Assembly: GCA_030268105.1 (NCBI GenBank)
Contig: BSDZ01000004.1
Span: 124,001-188,000, forward strand
Source: Volvox africanus
Taxonomy: Eukaryota > Chlorophyta > Chlorophyceae > Chlamydomonadales > Volvocaceae
Direction of reading: 5' to 3'
DNA length: 64,000 bases
Shown: positions 43,401 through 56,456 of the stretch, in pieces
Numbering within the stretch: the stretch's first letter is position 1
Layout of the letters: each line of letters begins with the position of its first letter
Made by a program: the position numbers and the translations under genes
The notes under the pieces: generated by a model
The model's input: the letters and a program-made list of their open reading frames with translations, nothing else
The model's database searches: none
Told to the model about the DNA's origin: nothing

Positions 43401-46400
43401 GGAGCTCTTGTGGGCAGTGTCCAGGGCAGTTCGCACCCAACGCAGCTGCAACATGAACACCAGCGCCTGAAAGCCAGGAAACGACCGCCGCGCAGGAGGA
43501 CAAATGACATGAGCTTTCCATAACAGGCGAACAGCGAGCCCAGGCGATGGCGGACAGGGTAGATGTGGATGAGGAGAAGGTTCGGTGCGTGTGGATGTGT
43601 TGGGATGCAGGAAGGTATCCAACGCATACGGATACGACGGGTGTTGTCTGCCGTTAAGAGACTGAGGAAATGGGATGGAGAGGGGTAAAGGAGAATGACA
43701 TGCATGCGAACACGGACAAACAGCTTGAAACTAAATGTAAAACAAAGCATTTGTCCGCCTTCGTGAGGGGGCACGCTGCACGGGAACCCCCCTCCCCTCT
43801 CAACATAAAGCCCTTCACCAACCTTTACGCCGCTTCACCCTGGCCCACCCCCACCCCTCATCCCACCCCCCACCACCACATCCTATGTACCTGACTGTAA
43901 GCCCGCAGCACCCGTGCGTCCGCAATAAGGGCCACCACCCAGGAGGGTGCCACGCCCAGCTGCAGACGCTCAAGCTCAGCCACACTGCGGTCCAGCTCTT
44001 GGACGGCTTGAAACTGCAGGAAGGCATGCGGCAACGTGGTGGGATGGCGGCAGAGAGCGATATACGACTGCGGAGGCGGCCGCCACCGCCAAAAGTGGAC
44101 CATAGATACAGAGGAAACAGCGAGCTGGGGTGTCAGGTATCAGGTAAAAAAGTGACAGATGGCAACATGCAGTAGGGCGAGCAGTGGGGAGACCCCAAAG
44201 CAACACGGGTGGTGGTCAAGGAGAGGTTCCGGGCGGCGGGGGGAGGGTCGGGAGCTGCAGAGGAGTCCAACTTGGGGCGATAGTCCACATATCCCTAAGT
44301 CCATCACTTCCGTGTGCAGCACCCCGCTTCATCCCCATCCAGAGCCATACCTTGGGCGGCTCTTGCTGCACCCCGAGCCCGGCCTTGGCGGGCCCAGCTC
44401 GACTACTGCCAGCCGCGGTGGGAGCTGCTGGCCCTCCAGCTCCCCCTCCCCCCGTCTCCTGCCCCGCCGCGGGTGTGAGGGACAGCACGAGACTGGAGGG
44501 GGGCGGCAGCACGTCGTCGGCCCCGGCGGAGGCCAGCGCCTCCTGAGGTGTCGCAGTGTTGCCCGGTATGGGATCACAGCAAAGTGAGGGTCTAATTGGG
44601 GTAAGTGTGTGGTCACACGGGATAGGGGGGAACCTGGACTGGCGGCGACTGGACGGCTGACTAGGCAGGACTGGCTTGCGCGGAATGCAGTGGGACCAAG
44701 CCTATCCGCACATGACCAGGCCCAGGACGATCCTCCAGATGGATAGAACGTGGAGAGCTCTAACAGCGGTGCACTCTGCCGCGCCTCCTGCCACCAGCCG
44801 CCAGCCTCCAGGCCTGCTGTCGTCCATTTATCTTCAGCACCTCGTCCCGTCAGCTTCCGCCGCCAAACACCACGCCAACCCCACCCCACTGTAGGCGATA
44901 CAGCGCCAAGGCCTATCTGTGTACGACATCAGGGTACGAAACTAGGGCTGACCTGCAGCATGGACTCTAACTGGTGCTCCTCGAGGGGTGGCTCTCCCAG
45001 TCGCATGCCGCCGAGGAGCGCCGAAACCAGCCGATCCGCCCAGGAGCGCACGGCGGGTGAGGATAGCAGGAACACGGCAGGCAGCGCCATAAGCCGGGTC
45101 TGCCGGCAAGCAGTTCCGAGTGGGCCGCGTACAGGCAAAATGTGTACAGGCAAAAGGGGCTGAGTATTGCAGAAGCGTAAGTGCGGAAGTTTTCAGACAA
45201 ACCCAAGCCAGACGTGCACTCCGTACGAGTCCGTGACGCAGCCACGTTCTGCAATCGCCGGACCGCACGCATTGCCTCAACTATCCGCGCAATTATCCGA
45301 ATTCCACTGAAAGCGAATAGGACCACGGCAAACTCCCCGTGCGAGTTCCTCCAAACATAGGTGCACAACATGGGGCATTTTCCAGCCTATTGAACTCCAT
45401 CCCGCTCGCCCTACCTCTAGCCCCCAGCCGCTCAGCAGCTTCAGCAGCAGCGCGTCATTGACGTGGTAGGCCTGCGTGGGGGCAATAGAGTGTTGGGAAG
45501 GGGATGATCTCAGGGAATATGAAAACAGGAATAAGGAGGCCTTCATACATAAATGGCTCCTGTGCAAAACCGCCAAGATAAGCACATCCACCCGTAACAG
45601 CGCACCCTGTCCTGCAGCGGTTCCACCAAACCGCGCCGCAGCAGCTCCTGAGTGTGTGGCAGACCCAGAGGAGTAGTGACGGCGGAAGCCGGAAGGTGAG
45701 CAGGGAGGTGCAAGGGGGCCTTCAAACCCCCACCGCCCCCGCGTCTGGTGTGAGCGGCGCCGGCAGCAACCGAAGCGGCCTCCGATGGCGGAGGTGCATG
45801 GCCACAGGCGTGCATCAGCAGCAAGTCCAGTGCGGGGTGCTGGTACGCGTTGGTGTCGATGGCGGTAGTGCGGCCCCAGCATTGGCTGATGCCCGAAAAG
45901 ACATGGGCGCGGTATGAGCCCTTGAAGCGGGTGCTGATGACCCCCGTGAGTGCGGCCCCCGGCCCCGCGCGAAGCTGCTGGTGTATTTTGTGCCTGGATG
46001 CCGCAAGCCGGGGAAATAGGACGGGCCACATGGCATAGTCGTATTGGGTAAGGTAACGGTGGGACGGGGTTGTAGGAGCAAGAAGAAAAGCCCAAATTGC
46101 CAATGGGAGCTTTCTCCACATTATTAGGGTAAGCGGGTGTGGCAGGTATGCGCATGTGTTTGACCTTTGAGCGGCTACGGACGTACCACGGCCCTGCATG
46201 ATGTGGGACGCTACCATGGCCATTGGCGCCGCAGCTGCCGAACGCCGCCTCTGGCCCAGACGCCCACTGCAGCAGCAAGTCGCACCGGCGAGGCCACCAC
46301 CCACCCAGCTGTGCCACCTCCCCTCCGCCAGTGCCGCCGCCTCCTTCCGTACCGCCCGGACTTCCTGCAGCGCTGTCACCTTGAGCACCCTGCAACTGCA

Positions 46401-49400
46401 TTAGCCCAGGCTTCCGTGAGTTAGTCTGCTGGCCGACCTGCTGGCGGCGGGCCGCCTCATCCCCTGGACTGCTGCCACCACTGCCGCCGCCGCAATCCAG
46501 TGGTGTCACCGGAGAGACGTTGCCCGGTCCCGCTGCCGCTGTAGACACTGGGCGTGGAGCGCGCACAGGACGGATAGCCGCCATCGCCATCCCCATACCG
46601 CCAATATCTAAGCCATCACCACCACCAACTAGTCTGATGCCACTGCCACCCCCACGGTTTCCATCTGCGTAGTTGTAACCGCCACCTTGACCTGGGGAAT
46701 CAGAGTCGCCGTAGTCACATTCGCCCCCTTGACACAGGGCTCTAAGGCGCGCTGAGGCTGTGGCCATGCGCGTCCACAGACCACCGGCAGCGGCCACCTC
46801 ACTTTCCGCGACCGCCCTGCTGGTGCCACTGCCAGCCTGTGGATAACCCACCGCAGCTGTACCGCTGACGACGGCAGCAGGAGTGCCCAATTGGGGGACA
46901 CGTGGCGTGGCCTGCTCCCGCTGCCAGTACACGTTTGAACGCGCCGAAATGACAAATGGGTCATCTTTCTGTACAGATGGCTGCAGCCCCGGGGACGTGA
47001 TGTACGACATTAGGCGCTCCATGAGACCATGCTTCAGGTCGTGCCCGCCACCCACCCAGCCTCCTGCCCTGCCGTACAACGCATGTTCGTCTTCCGGATC
47101 CAGGCCATACATCGCGTACGATTCCTCCAGGACGACCGGGTCCAGCACTGCTGAGCCGGCCGAGCCATATCCCGGACCAGCGGCGCCCGCGGTGGTGGTA
47201 GCGGCTGCTTCCAAGCTGTCCGCCTCACGCTGTCGGAGCCGGAGGGATTTACCTATCCCGCCATAAAGGGGAAGGAGAGAAGGAAGGGTGAACTAATTTT
47301 TGTATTACATAGAGAGTGAAAGGGGGAAGAGATGACTCCAAGCTTAAAGCCGCCGCATAGTCGACTGGAGGACGAGGTACAACCTAACTCCCGAAATCAC
47401 CCGTACTGGACACCGTGTCACCCCTCTGTGAAGGTCAAGGTGAGTGGGTGAGTGCGCGCCCTTAGCACCCAGCGTCACCACACGGAATTATGCGCACAAC
47501 CGGATGAATGCAGCAAGCCCCGGCTCCTATCCCCACCGCATCACATAATCTCCGCCTTCCGTTGGTCCAGGCACACTCGCGCATCAGGGCCTGCTTATTC
47601 CAAAGCCTCCCTGTCTTGTCCCGTCTCATTGCAAACCGCCACCCTTCTTTCGCACCATACGCATACTGACGCGCTCCAGAAACTGGTTTCCTAAGCGCCG
47701 CCTTCTGCACCTAAACCCCGGCTGCGGTTTGCCCCACCTGGGGTAGGGTGATCTATCTGTCAATCTGTCTTCATTCCTCATGTCCCTCCCTGCCCTATAT
47801 GGGCCGCTAGGCCCCCCTTGCTGCATGCTGCATGCCCCTGTACTCTCTTTCACGCTAGCTGTGTCATATGTTACATGCATGAGCCCCGCCGGGCTGTGAC
47901 TCCGCAAATAAAAAAATCGATCCGCACACATCCGGTTTGGGTTCGGAGCTCCTAAGCTCGCTCTATCAAGTGCGAGGCTCATCTCCGGCCTCACGCGGTG
48001 TCACCCACACCCTGCTGCATGCACGAATAAGGACCCACCTGCCGCCATGATAATGGGCACAAGTGGCTCCAGGAAAGGGGGACAAAGATACGATGGTCCA
48101 TATTGCCCTGAAGGTGCCGCTGCCGCTGAGCTGCCTGAACCTATCGCAGCACCTGCGTACGCCCCACCCGGGTGCGTCGTCGTTGTCCCGGCTGCGGCGG
48201 GCGGCGGCGGGCGGGTGAGAGCCACGTAGCCCTCCCTCCAAAAGGCCGGATGGTCCGGGGGCACCTGTTGGGTTAAGTTGACAGGTCCGGGGGACCGTTT
48301 GCTGCTTCACGGCCCCATTGCGCTCCCCCCAATCCTTCTTTAAGGAAGCCATCCATTCCCAAGCAATGCCGGAACCCACCTCCCGGCCGGGTCCCCCACC
48401 GCGCACGATGAAAAAATCCGCCGGCAGCTCCGAACCGCCACTCCCAGTTCCGGAGCCTGGTCCGGTCGCCGCTCCTGCTGGGGCTGCGGTGCCCGCTGTA
48501 GACCCCGTCCCGCCGTTCCATAACCATTCCGCAAGACCGTCCAGGAGCGGTGCAAGCGCACACAGATAAAGGTAGAGCAGCATGCAGCGGTGGGCGTGGG
48601 ACTCCAAGGGCTGTGGAGAGGAGGATGGGCGAGACGAGAAACCGCGTGTAAGAAGACGTCCCAGATAGGAAGAAGGCAAGGAGCTCCCCGAAGGCCTTCC
48701 AGGGAAGCGGATCCAAGTTGATCGCCCGAAGGGTTTATGCAGTGGCCATGATTGTGTGTTGTTACGATAGGGGAGAGAAAGGAAAGCCGACCACGAAATC
48801 CCCATGTTACGAACATTACTGCGTACCACAAATTCACCACTTATACAAAGCGCTCCTTCGCAAAACCTCTTTCGCAATACGTCCAGGGGACTAATTAGCT
48901 GCACTGTACTCCACCACCCACCCATCCAGCCACCCAACCAGCACCTTACACCTGCATTTACAACCTGCCCCAAGCCCCGCCCACCCTGAACACGCCGTCA
49001 AGCCAACCCCTTTCGTTCATAGCGTGAAGGCGCTCCAGAACCAAGCTCGACTGCAGCTGCAAGACTGCCGAGCGCCCAATGCTCGCCGCCGCAACGGGGG
49101 TTCCCGTTGCTGATGTCCCGCTGGCAGCCGGGGCTGAGGAGCGCAGCCGCGGCGTCAGACCCGCATCGGTGCCGCTGGCAGCGGCAGCTGGTCCTGAGGG
49201 TGTCACCGGTGAGGGCGCTGCAGCCAGCTGTGTCAACAGCGGCTTGGCAACCTCAAGGTAGGCAGTCACCAGCCCCGCCGCGCGGCGCATGTACGGCTGG
49301 CAACTCAGCACCAGTTCGTAGAGGGACGGCAAGGACGGCGGCGGCAAGCCGGAAGGGTCGTTGTCCCGCTGCCAGCAGGTGCCATCGCCGGTGATAGCGG

Positions 49401-52400
49401 TGGCAGCCACCATTGCTGCCGCTGCCGAGGTGACCTTCTGCTCCAACTCAACGAGTGGAGCGCGGAGGGCGTGGAGGCAGGACGACACGGCCTGTACTGG
49501 GTGCGGGGAATGGGGTGTTTATGTTAGGAGAGGCAACCGGCACGTGGCGATGGCGTCACGTGCAGCGATAAAAACAACGAAGAACACTGGCAACTCGTGG
49601 GAATGAATACCGGAGCATTGCTAGATGTCCACAGATCATTGTAGGGGCATTGCTTGTAACAACTTCATGACTTAACAACTGAGGATGGCGGAAGATGCCT
49701 GCCTCCGTCCGAACCCCACCTTGTAGATTCAACCCCACCTTGTGCAGCGCCTGCAGCGTGGGGCCTTGCACCAGTCGCAAGATGGTGCGACCCTTCACGC
49801 CAGCCGCATCCAACAGCCACGCCGGCACCTCGAGGGAGCCCTCCACACCGCCACTGCCACTGCCACCGCCACCAGCTCCTGCGGCGGCCACACCGTCCAA
49901 CGGGGTCCTCCGCCCGCTAACAGCGGTTCCACTGGCACTGGGGGGCGCTGCTGCAGCTGCAGCGGTAGGCGGGGCGCCGCTGCCGTGGCGATGCAGGCAG
50001 ATTTGAGCCCAGTCATTTAGCCGTCGGATTCCCGTGGCGGCACGAATCAGAGGTCGTACGGCTGCTCGTACGGCACCGTAGGATACGTCGACTGCTAAAC
50101 ATAGGTCGTCGGTGGGAAGGAAGCTGTGGGATTTGGAGGCGGCGAACGAGGATCCCACAGAGATCCCACGAGGAATGGGAATCAGGAGTGATAATTGACG
50201 GGAAACGTATGGGGTTCCTTGGGGCCACAGCATCCGTACACGCACAAGGCCCTCGAGACCAAGAGCGGGACACCGCGCGAAGATGGGAAACAGCCCCACC
50301 ACCACCACCACCACCACAAAAATCAAATCCCTAGCGCTTTCTTGCCCACGCACCTGCACTTAACCGGGTCCCACGGGATCTCTTCGCTGCTCCGACCCTG
50401 TGGGTGCATGAACCGAATCGGCCAAGCCGCCCAATCAAGCGCGAGGTGCCGGCGCCAAGGCACAGGAAGACACGTGAAGTTGGGAAGGTGAGGGTGCCCG
50501 TCAAGAGGTCAGGTACAGAGTTTGGCAGTGCAAGGAGCAGTCCATGCATTCGTTGGCAGCTGGCACCAGTCGCCCGCCATGATAGCAATTTTATGGGGGC
50601 CAATTGGGATTGAAGACAGGGAGGCAGGGCTAGGCGCCCGGCGGACGAAAGAAATTTCACTACATATGATATCCGCACGTCCACCATACTACAAGGTAAG
50701 CTCTCGAGACCGCGCTGCCTGTCACCCATCCCTTATCCCTCATCCATCAGTCACCCCCTCCGTGTCCCGTGCCCTCCCCTTTCCCTATCGCGCCCGTATG
50801 AGAGCATCCCCAGCTCCACCTGCAATGCCATGCTTCCCCGCAGCGCGAACCCCTCTTCGTCCCCTTCTACTGCGTCTCATCTGCACCACCTGAAGAGCTG
50901 CCAGCAGCGCTAGCAGCACCCGGGGAAGCGGAGTCACCCCGCCGGCCACTCGCAACGGCAGACCTGCAGCTGCAACCAGCCTCGCCCTGAGGCTTCCCGT
51001 CGGTGCCAGCAAGCGCCGAGGCGGGAGCCGCTGGCGGCCGGCGGAGGGCGGCGGATCAGCCATAACTGGCCTGAGCGGCTGAGGCTGTGCTGTCGATTGC
51101 GGTTGTAACCACGGCTGCAATGTAAGCTGGGTCAGTATCTGCCTGTGGCCGGCGAGTTTGGAGTAGGCCCAGGTAGGGAGCATCGCAGTTGAGTGCTTTG
51201 GTGTGTATCATCATTTCCATGCTGCGAAACGGTTTTGTACGCAGGGAAATGCGTATAGAGTCTAAAACACTGCCCAGGGCCGTCCAGCAGACGGCTGTAC
51301 GCAAATTACTCAGCAGTGCAGTATCTCAGTGCCCGCCCTGCCCGCCCACTGCTTCCCCCTCCTGCAGGTGCCGGCATTAACGCCCAAGCAGTAATGTTAC
51401 CCCGGCATGGCCCATTCTTCCCGAGGCAGCGGGAGAGAGGAAACACTTTAACGAGTCTCCCCAGCCGCCTGCGAGGTGTGTGAACTCGCGCATGGTGTAC
51501 GGCAGATCGGCACCGTTAGGGGGGGGATCGGGCCTCAATGGCTACACCAGGCCATCGGACGCTACCCCTCTACATCTCTCCCCACCCCGCAGCGATGGCG
51601 TTGCTAGTTGCCATCATATATGCATTCACTGACGTAATCGTAAGTACGGCATCTTCTTCAAGAGAGAACTCCCCCTCAGCAAAGGGTGTCCGCACGAGAC
51701 CGCCCAACCACCTACCCGGTGGCATCGCGCTGAGGCAACGAAGAAGGTCCGGGGCTTGCGACCTAATAAGGGATCCGGATAACGCCCGTCCCGGGCGGAG
51801 GGAGGGGAAATAGAGGGCAGTATGAGTATGTCTCTGTCTCTGTCCCATACACCTCAGGCATCCCATGCAAAGCACGTGGAGCCAACGCCAACCCAGCGCA
51901 AGTGAATAACCCCGGCGGCACTTAGGCAGAGACGTGTCTAAACAGCAGGAGCCGCGAGGCGGAGCCGAAAAGGCTAGGAGAGACCGATTGCAATTCCAGG
52001 ACGGCGCCGTTGCCGGGCCGCGTGGCATGTCCGTTTATGACCCTGGCATCACTACCACCGTCTAAGGCAGAGGTATATGAAAGCGACCTTCGCACGGACG
52101 GTATCCAGATCAAGCGTGACAAAGTGCCGTACAGATGGGCCTGTCCGTCCGCAATATAGAGGCACCCAGAGAAACGTCAAATAGACCACACCCTTGAGCC
52201 GCTATGCTTTGCTGGGGTAACCAAGCCTCCCAACAAGCCCTGCCATACTGCTGCACGAGCCAGGTACCCACCAGGCGAACAGAACGCGTGTGGCTCTCAC
52301 CCTCTCTACACGCGCCGTGTCCTCACCTGCGCCCCCGGAGGTACCACGAAACCGCCAGTGCGTGTTTGGCGTGTCGGCGTGGACAGCGTGTCCCCACCGC

Positions 52401-53744
52401 CGCGGACCGCCGTCGGCCTGCAACTTCGCTCGCGGCCAGCGCGGTCCCCTGCTACCCGCATATCCTCACTCCAGTCACTCAAGGACGACGAAGAGCCATA
52501 TGCACCCCGTCCGCCGCGAATGGCGCCCTGCTCCTGCTCCTGCTCCGAATCACTGCTGGCCTCCGCGCGGATAATTGCCAGCAGCTCCGCCTCCTCACGC
52601 GCACGCGCCCCCGCGACTGCTGCCTCCTCTGCCAGCCGCTGTTCATTTACTTGCCGCACCAGTGCGGTAGCGCGCTCCAAGGATGAATCCAGCGGCCGCT
52701 CCGCAAGGAGCATGAGCAGCGTTAGGATACGGTATTCGACATCCGCATAGTCGCTCTGTGGGTTGTCGGTGAATATGTCATGAAACACTGACTATCGAAC
52801 TGGGAGATTCATGGTTAGGGAGATGGCACAGCCGACTACGGTCCCATATGCCTTTGGGGTTCGATTGCGAAGGTCCTTACGTTGGGCTATTTGATTCGGA
52901 CTTACATTGTGGAAGGCCGGATATCTGACTCAGCAGCACATATGCTTTTGGATGGAAAGTATGGGAAGGACGAAAAGTGCGAGGGACTGTGTGATGAGAT
53001 GCCGAGCCGCTTCCGCGCTAACCTCTGCAGATGGGGACCGCCTGCAGGTCAGGCTTCATCCGGAGGTGCCGGTGCTTAATGTTCGGAGCCTTTGATGCGC
53101 AAATGGCGCCTCGCGCTGACCATGCGAGACGCAAAGACGGGCACATGGACTCGGAATTACCTTATATCCCAGTGCCGCTTGCTTGATCTCCGTGACAAGC
53201 GTACGAATGCGCCCCGCCTTGGCGAATTGTGAATCAAGGTCACACCGGAGTGCCATGCTGCATGATCACGTCGTCAATTATGCAGCGTTTCAGTCAACAG
53301 GTTGATCCATGGACCCTTTATAAGGGCGGTGAGTTTGTCGGGCGGGTACAGGAAGAATACCGGCAAAGGCAGGTCCCTCCCTCTTACAAAGCCTGGATGC
53401 AGCAGGCATGCCGCCATCAAGGGTGGCTTAGTTCCTGGAGTGGCTTACTTAACCCGAAGGCGCATGGCGCGCCGTACATACCTGTCAAACCATTCGTCCG
53501 CAGCAAGGGTATGCACGCTGCGGCCAGGATCGGCGAGATTTTGTGCCACAAAACTAAAAGCGAGGTCAAAATTTGCAGGATCCGACGCCTGGCGGTTGAT
53601 AGGACAGCACGGTGAGTGAAAACAACTTAAGCAGTAAAACTAATAGTCCTTCTTTACCTGCAATCCTGGTAAGAAAGATGAAACTAGCTTTTGACCAAGT
53701 GCTTCGCGCTTTGCCTGTTGTTTAACCTTGAATTTGGATGCCAT
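40444..53744 (-). CDS. TUBGCP5: Gamma-tubulin complex component 5-like protein (GCP5)
   Basis: GCP5 is a structural subunit of the gamma-tubulin ring complex that nucleates microtubules at basal bodies and spindle poles. Phase-checked exons: 53744-53658 (MASKFKVKQQ), 53588-53482 (DPANFDLAFSFVAQNL), 53257-53161, 52755-52327 (SDYADVEYRILTLLMLLAERP). Later blocks follow GCP5 order: SCLHALRAPLVELEQKV (about 49480), LLDGLAEWLW and ADFFIVRG (about 48.5 kb), FLEPLVPIIMAAGKSLRL (48.1 to 47.25 kb), PHTQELLRRGL (45.65 kb), AVFLLSSPAVRSWADRL (45.08 kb), VAPSWVVALIADARVLRAYSQ (43.95 kb), MLHFMATLEQWV (43.0 kb), NLDDVCEAHTAY (42.55 kb) and LLMRLNYNDCYS (exon from 41082). Gly/Ala/Pro-rich inserts separate the blocks and inflate the gene. 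The C-terminal exon may end before 40444. GCP6 is the alternative, but the N-terminal block fits GCP5 better. Confidence 0.8.
40898..40921 (+). repeat. TTGGGG tandem run, G-quadruplex-capable
   Basis: Four G tracts of at least four are separated by TT. It is read on the minus strand as an Asn-Pro repeat (PNPNPNPNP) in the C-terminal open frame of the GCP5-like gene, if that frame is translated there. Confidence 0.9.
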
Positions 53745-56456
53745 TTTTCGACGCACCGTTTGAGCGACGTGAAATGTTACATTGTAAATCTTCGAACGAA
53801 TTGTAGGAAGCAATCTTAGTAGGAATTCGTGGTCTAACGTGCCTTAGTGATCATTCCACAGAAAACGCGGGAAATGCAGTACCATTCCGTTTGTTTTGTT
53901 GCAACTGAATTAACCTGTATCTTTAAGTCCGCAATGGGTCCTCGCTCTCACAATATGAAAGGAAAAAGCCGAAGCGCAGCTGCCAACAAACTCAAAACAG
54001 GTCGGCAGTGAAAACAAAAGACGCGCAAAGAGGGTTGTGCGGCTTGTGTTGAGATAAACACCCGACTGGCCAAAGTAGGCGACAACGTGAAATTCTTTTA
54101 GGAGTCAGTGGAGGGACTGGTCGTTGGGGATGTTGGTGCAGATAGAGAAGTAATACACCGTCACGAGTGCGTTCAAAGTAAGGCAGATGGTGGAGGGGTT
54201 GAAGACTTGGGATCGGTGGTGCAGCCCAAGCGGATGATGTCTCAGAGCATGGTGTGGGCGGTGAGGGTTGAAGCAAGCATGTTGAAGTGACGGGATTGAA
54301 GGGTGCAAGGTGGACGGGTGCGTGCGAAAGGGCATCGGGCATGGTTTAGGGTAAACCGTAGCTGGTGCTGATGCAGCCTTGCGCTTGGACCGTAGCTTGG
54401 CCCAACAGGCTTGGCAGCCATACAGGTCTTTCTTTTGGTTGGAGTTGCTGTTCGAAATTAGTCTAGTCATGACAGTGATAATGAGATAAGCTGACAGGAC
54501 ATTGATGGTAGTGGTCCATTCCGTGGCAGGCGGTTGTGCACTTCATTCCAAGTTAAGTGCGGGTCGGCGCATAATAGGCTCAAGATTATCACGACACCGA
54601 AGTCAATCTCGCCCTGCGATTCATACAGCACTATGGGACAGGATACGCACTCCAACCACCACCCAGTCGGTTTACCAGAAGTCCCAGAACCGCAACGAAA
54701 GTGGATGTAGCAGCCCACCAAGCCCAGCATTGAGTAAGGTGCAGTAAAATGGAATTACGATACCTGCCACGACAGAGCGAGCTACAGTGCGAGCAAAGGA
54801 ACGTAATGCAGTGGTGGGGAATGGCACGACAGGGCACCTCGACTTCAAGCAGTCTGACAGGCCTCTCGAACTGTTTTGGATAGGGACGGCGAAAGAAGCT
54901 GAAAATGGGCACAGCGAATTTGGTGATGGAGCTTCGCTTCGCTCATGCAAACAACAAAGTGGATAAATGGGTTGGGCAGAAGCTGAGAGCAATTGTTGAA
55001 CTGAATTAAGCTCGGACGTTCGGAAGGCTCTGGCTGGCGCGTGACTACTTCATTCTCCAGTTTCTGCAGGAGGGCATGCCGTTCCTCTCCTCCTCCCCCC
55101 GGCACAGCAGCGTCATGAACCCTGCCAAGGCGGCAGCAGTGTTGAGACCAGGAAGGCCGCTATAGTAACATATCCCCTGTCAAGCTCCACTAATTCACAA
55201 ACGTCCATGGGATAAATCAAACACGCCGACAAGCTTACTAAGGAAATGACACAGGCACAGCAAACTGCGCGACGAAGCTGCGGCGTCCGGACAATGCACC
55301 GCAATTTAGGCAAGTCCCAATCATCTCAGCAGCACCACCGAGTAACAGTACGACCAGCACAGTTGCCCAAAACCAAATTCTTCAGCCTGGAGGGGATATT
55401 GCGGAAACTAGGAATTGTTTACACACAAACCTCGGAATTCCACAAACGGAAGGCAAAAAAGGCACCATTGCCACGGGTTGCATAAGACACCTTTATGGCA
55501 GACAGATAATAAAGCACGTGCACGCTACGTTGCAGGCTCGGGTTGCAGATCTATCCGCAGCCTGATTTGTCGTCATATACTTGCCGTCATCACTAACAAA
55601 ATTAGCAGCAGCATTTCTGTCAACCTCCTTTCACTCTCAGACCCGATAAGCGGTGAAGTTTATCTCACTGCCATGGCGATATCCGAGCCCGGTCCGCTCG
55701 GTACGCCGGTACGCCGGTACGCCGGTACGCCGGTACGCCGGTACGCCGGTACGCCGGTACGCCGGTACGCCGGTACGCACGCAGACGAAGAGACGCAGGC
55801 CCGACGCGAGAGAAAGCACAAACCTCGGTGGAGACCCCGCACAGAAGCGATGAAGTTAAAGCAAATCTTTGGTGAAAGCACTGCCCCTAGTAAGCAAAGA
55901 ACCCTAGCGGGCAAACGGCTGAAATAACTAAGCAGGGACTCCTTCAGCAGGCGATGCAGCGAAATTGTACTTTGCCGTTTGGGCGATACTGAGCGATATG
56001 GCTACATCCCCTGAACTGCTGGATCGGGTTGCTGTCGCATTCTCAACACTTGTACGGCAGCCCTCTTTGCTTTCCGGTTCCCCTCTGCTTTCAGCACCGC
56101 CTCCATGGGGGCCGTCAGGACCTCGCCGGCAGATCTACGTACACATACAGCTGTGTAGCGTACAGCCAAAAGTATGACATGTTTCACGTGCGGTCATTTG
56201 AGCCTGTCTCAAACTCCCCGCCTTCACCAAAACGTGCTCCCATCGGCCTGAGGATGCCCCCAAGCTCCTTAATTACCTGCCTCCTCTCGTACTTACAACA
56301 GTTGTATATCTCCACAATGTGCGTAAGTTTGCACGGCTTTCTTCCCACGGCTTCGTCACTTAAACCCCTATTAACTACTCCGATAAAGCTGCACTTCCGC
56401 TTTCTATCTAGCACTGCTATACAGTCTGATACCCTTAGGGTGTCTCGTAGATGCGG
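53745..56456. other. Intergenic stretch between GCP5-like and LCAT-like genes
   Basis: No gene recognised. The region just above 53744 should hold the GCP5 promoter; nothing specific is visible. Open frames at 54.1-55.0 kb overlap on both strands and lack known motifs. The 8-bp tandem repeat at 55700-55778 creates artificial open frames on both strands. Confidence 0.5.
55700..55778 (+). repeat. Tandem repeat of the 8-mer GGTACGCC (nine perfect copies plus one partial)
   Basis: Nine exact GGTACGCC units run from 55700 to 55771, followed by GGTACGC. Each junction forms CCGG and each unit contains GTAC, so the array is dense in short palindromes and CpG. As 8 is not a multiple of 3, three units encode an 8-residue repeat (VRRYAGTP), which explains the open frames on both strands. 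Confidence 0.95.

Noticed and set aside
55700..55778. CRISPR-like array
   Set aside because: Units are contiguous 8-mers with no spacers, in a eukaryotic genome.
55415..55927. 170-codon plus-strand open frame (and matching minus-strand frames)
   Set aside because: The frames exist because the 8-mer array has no stop in any phase; flanks have no protein motif.
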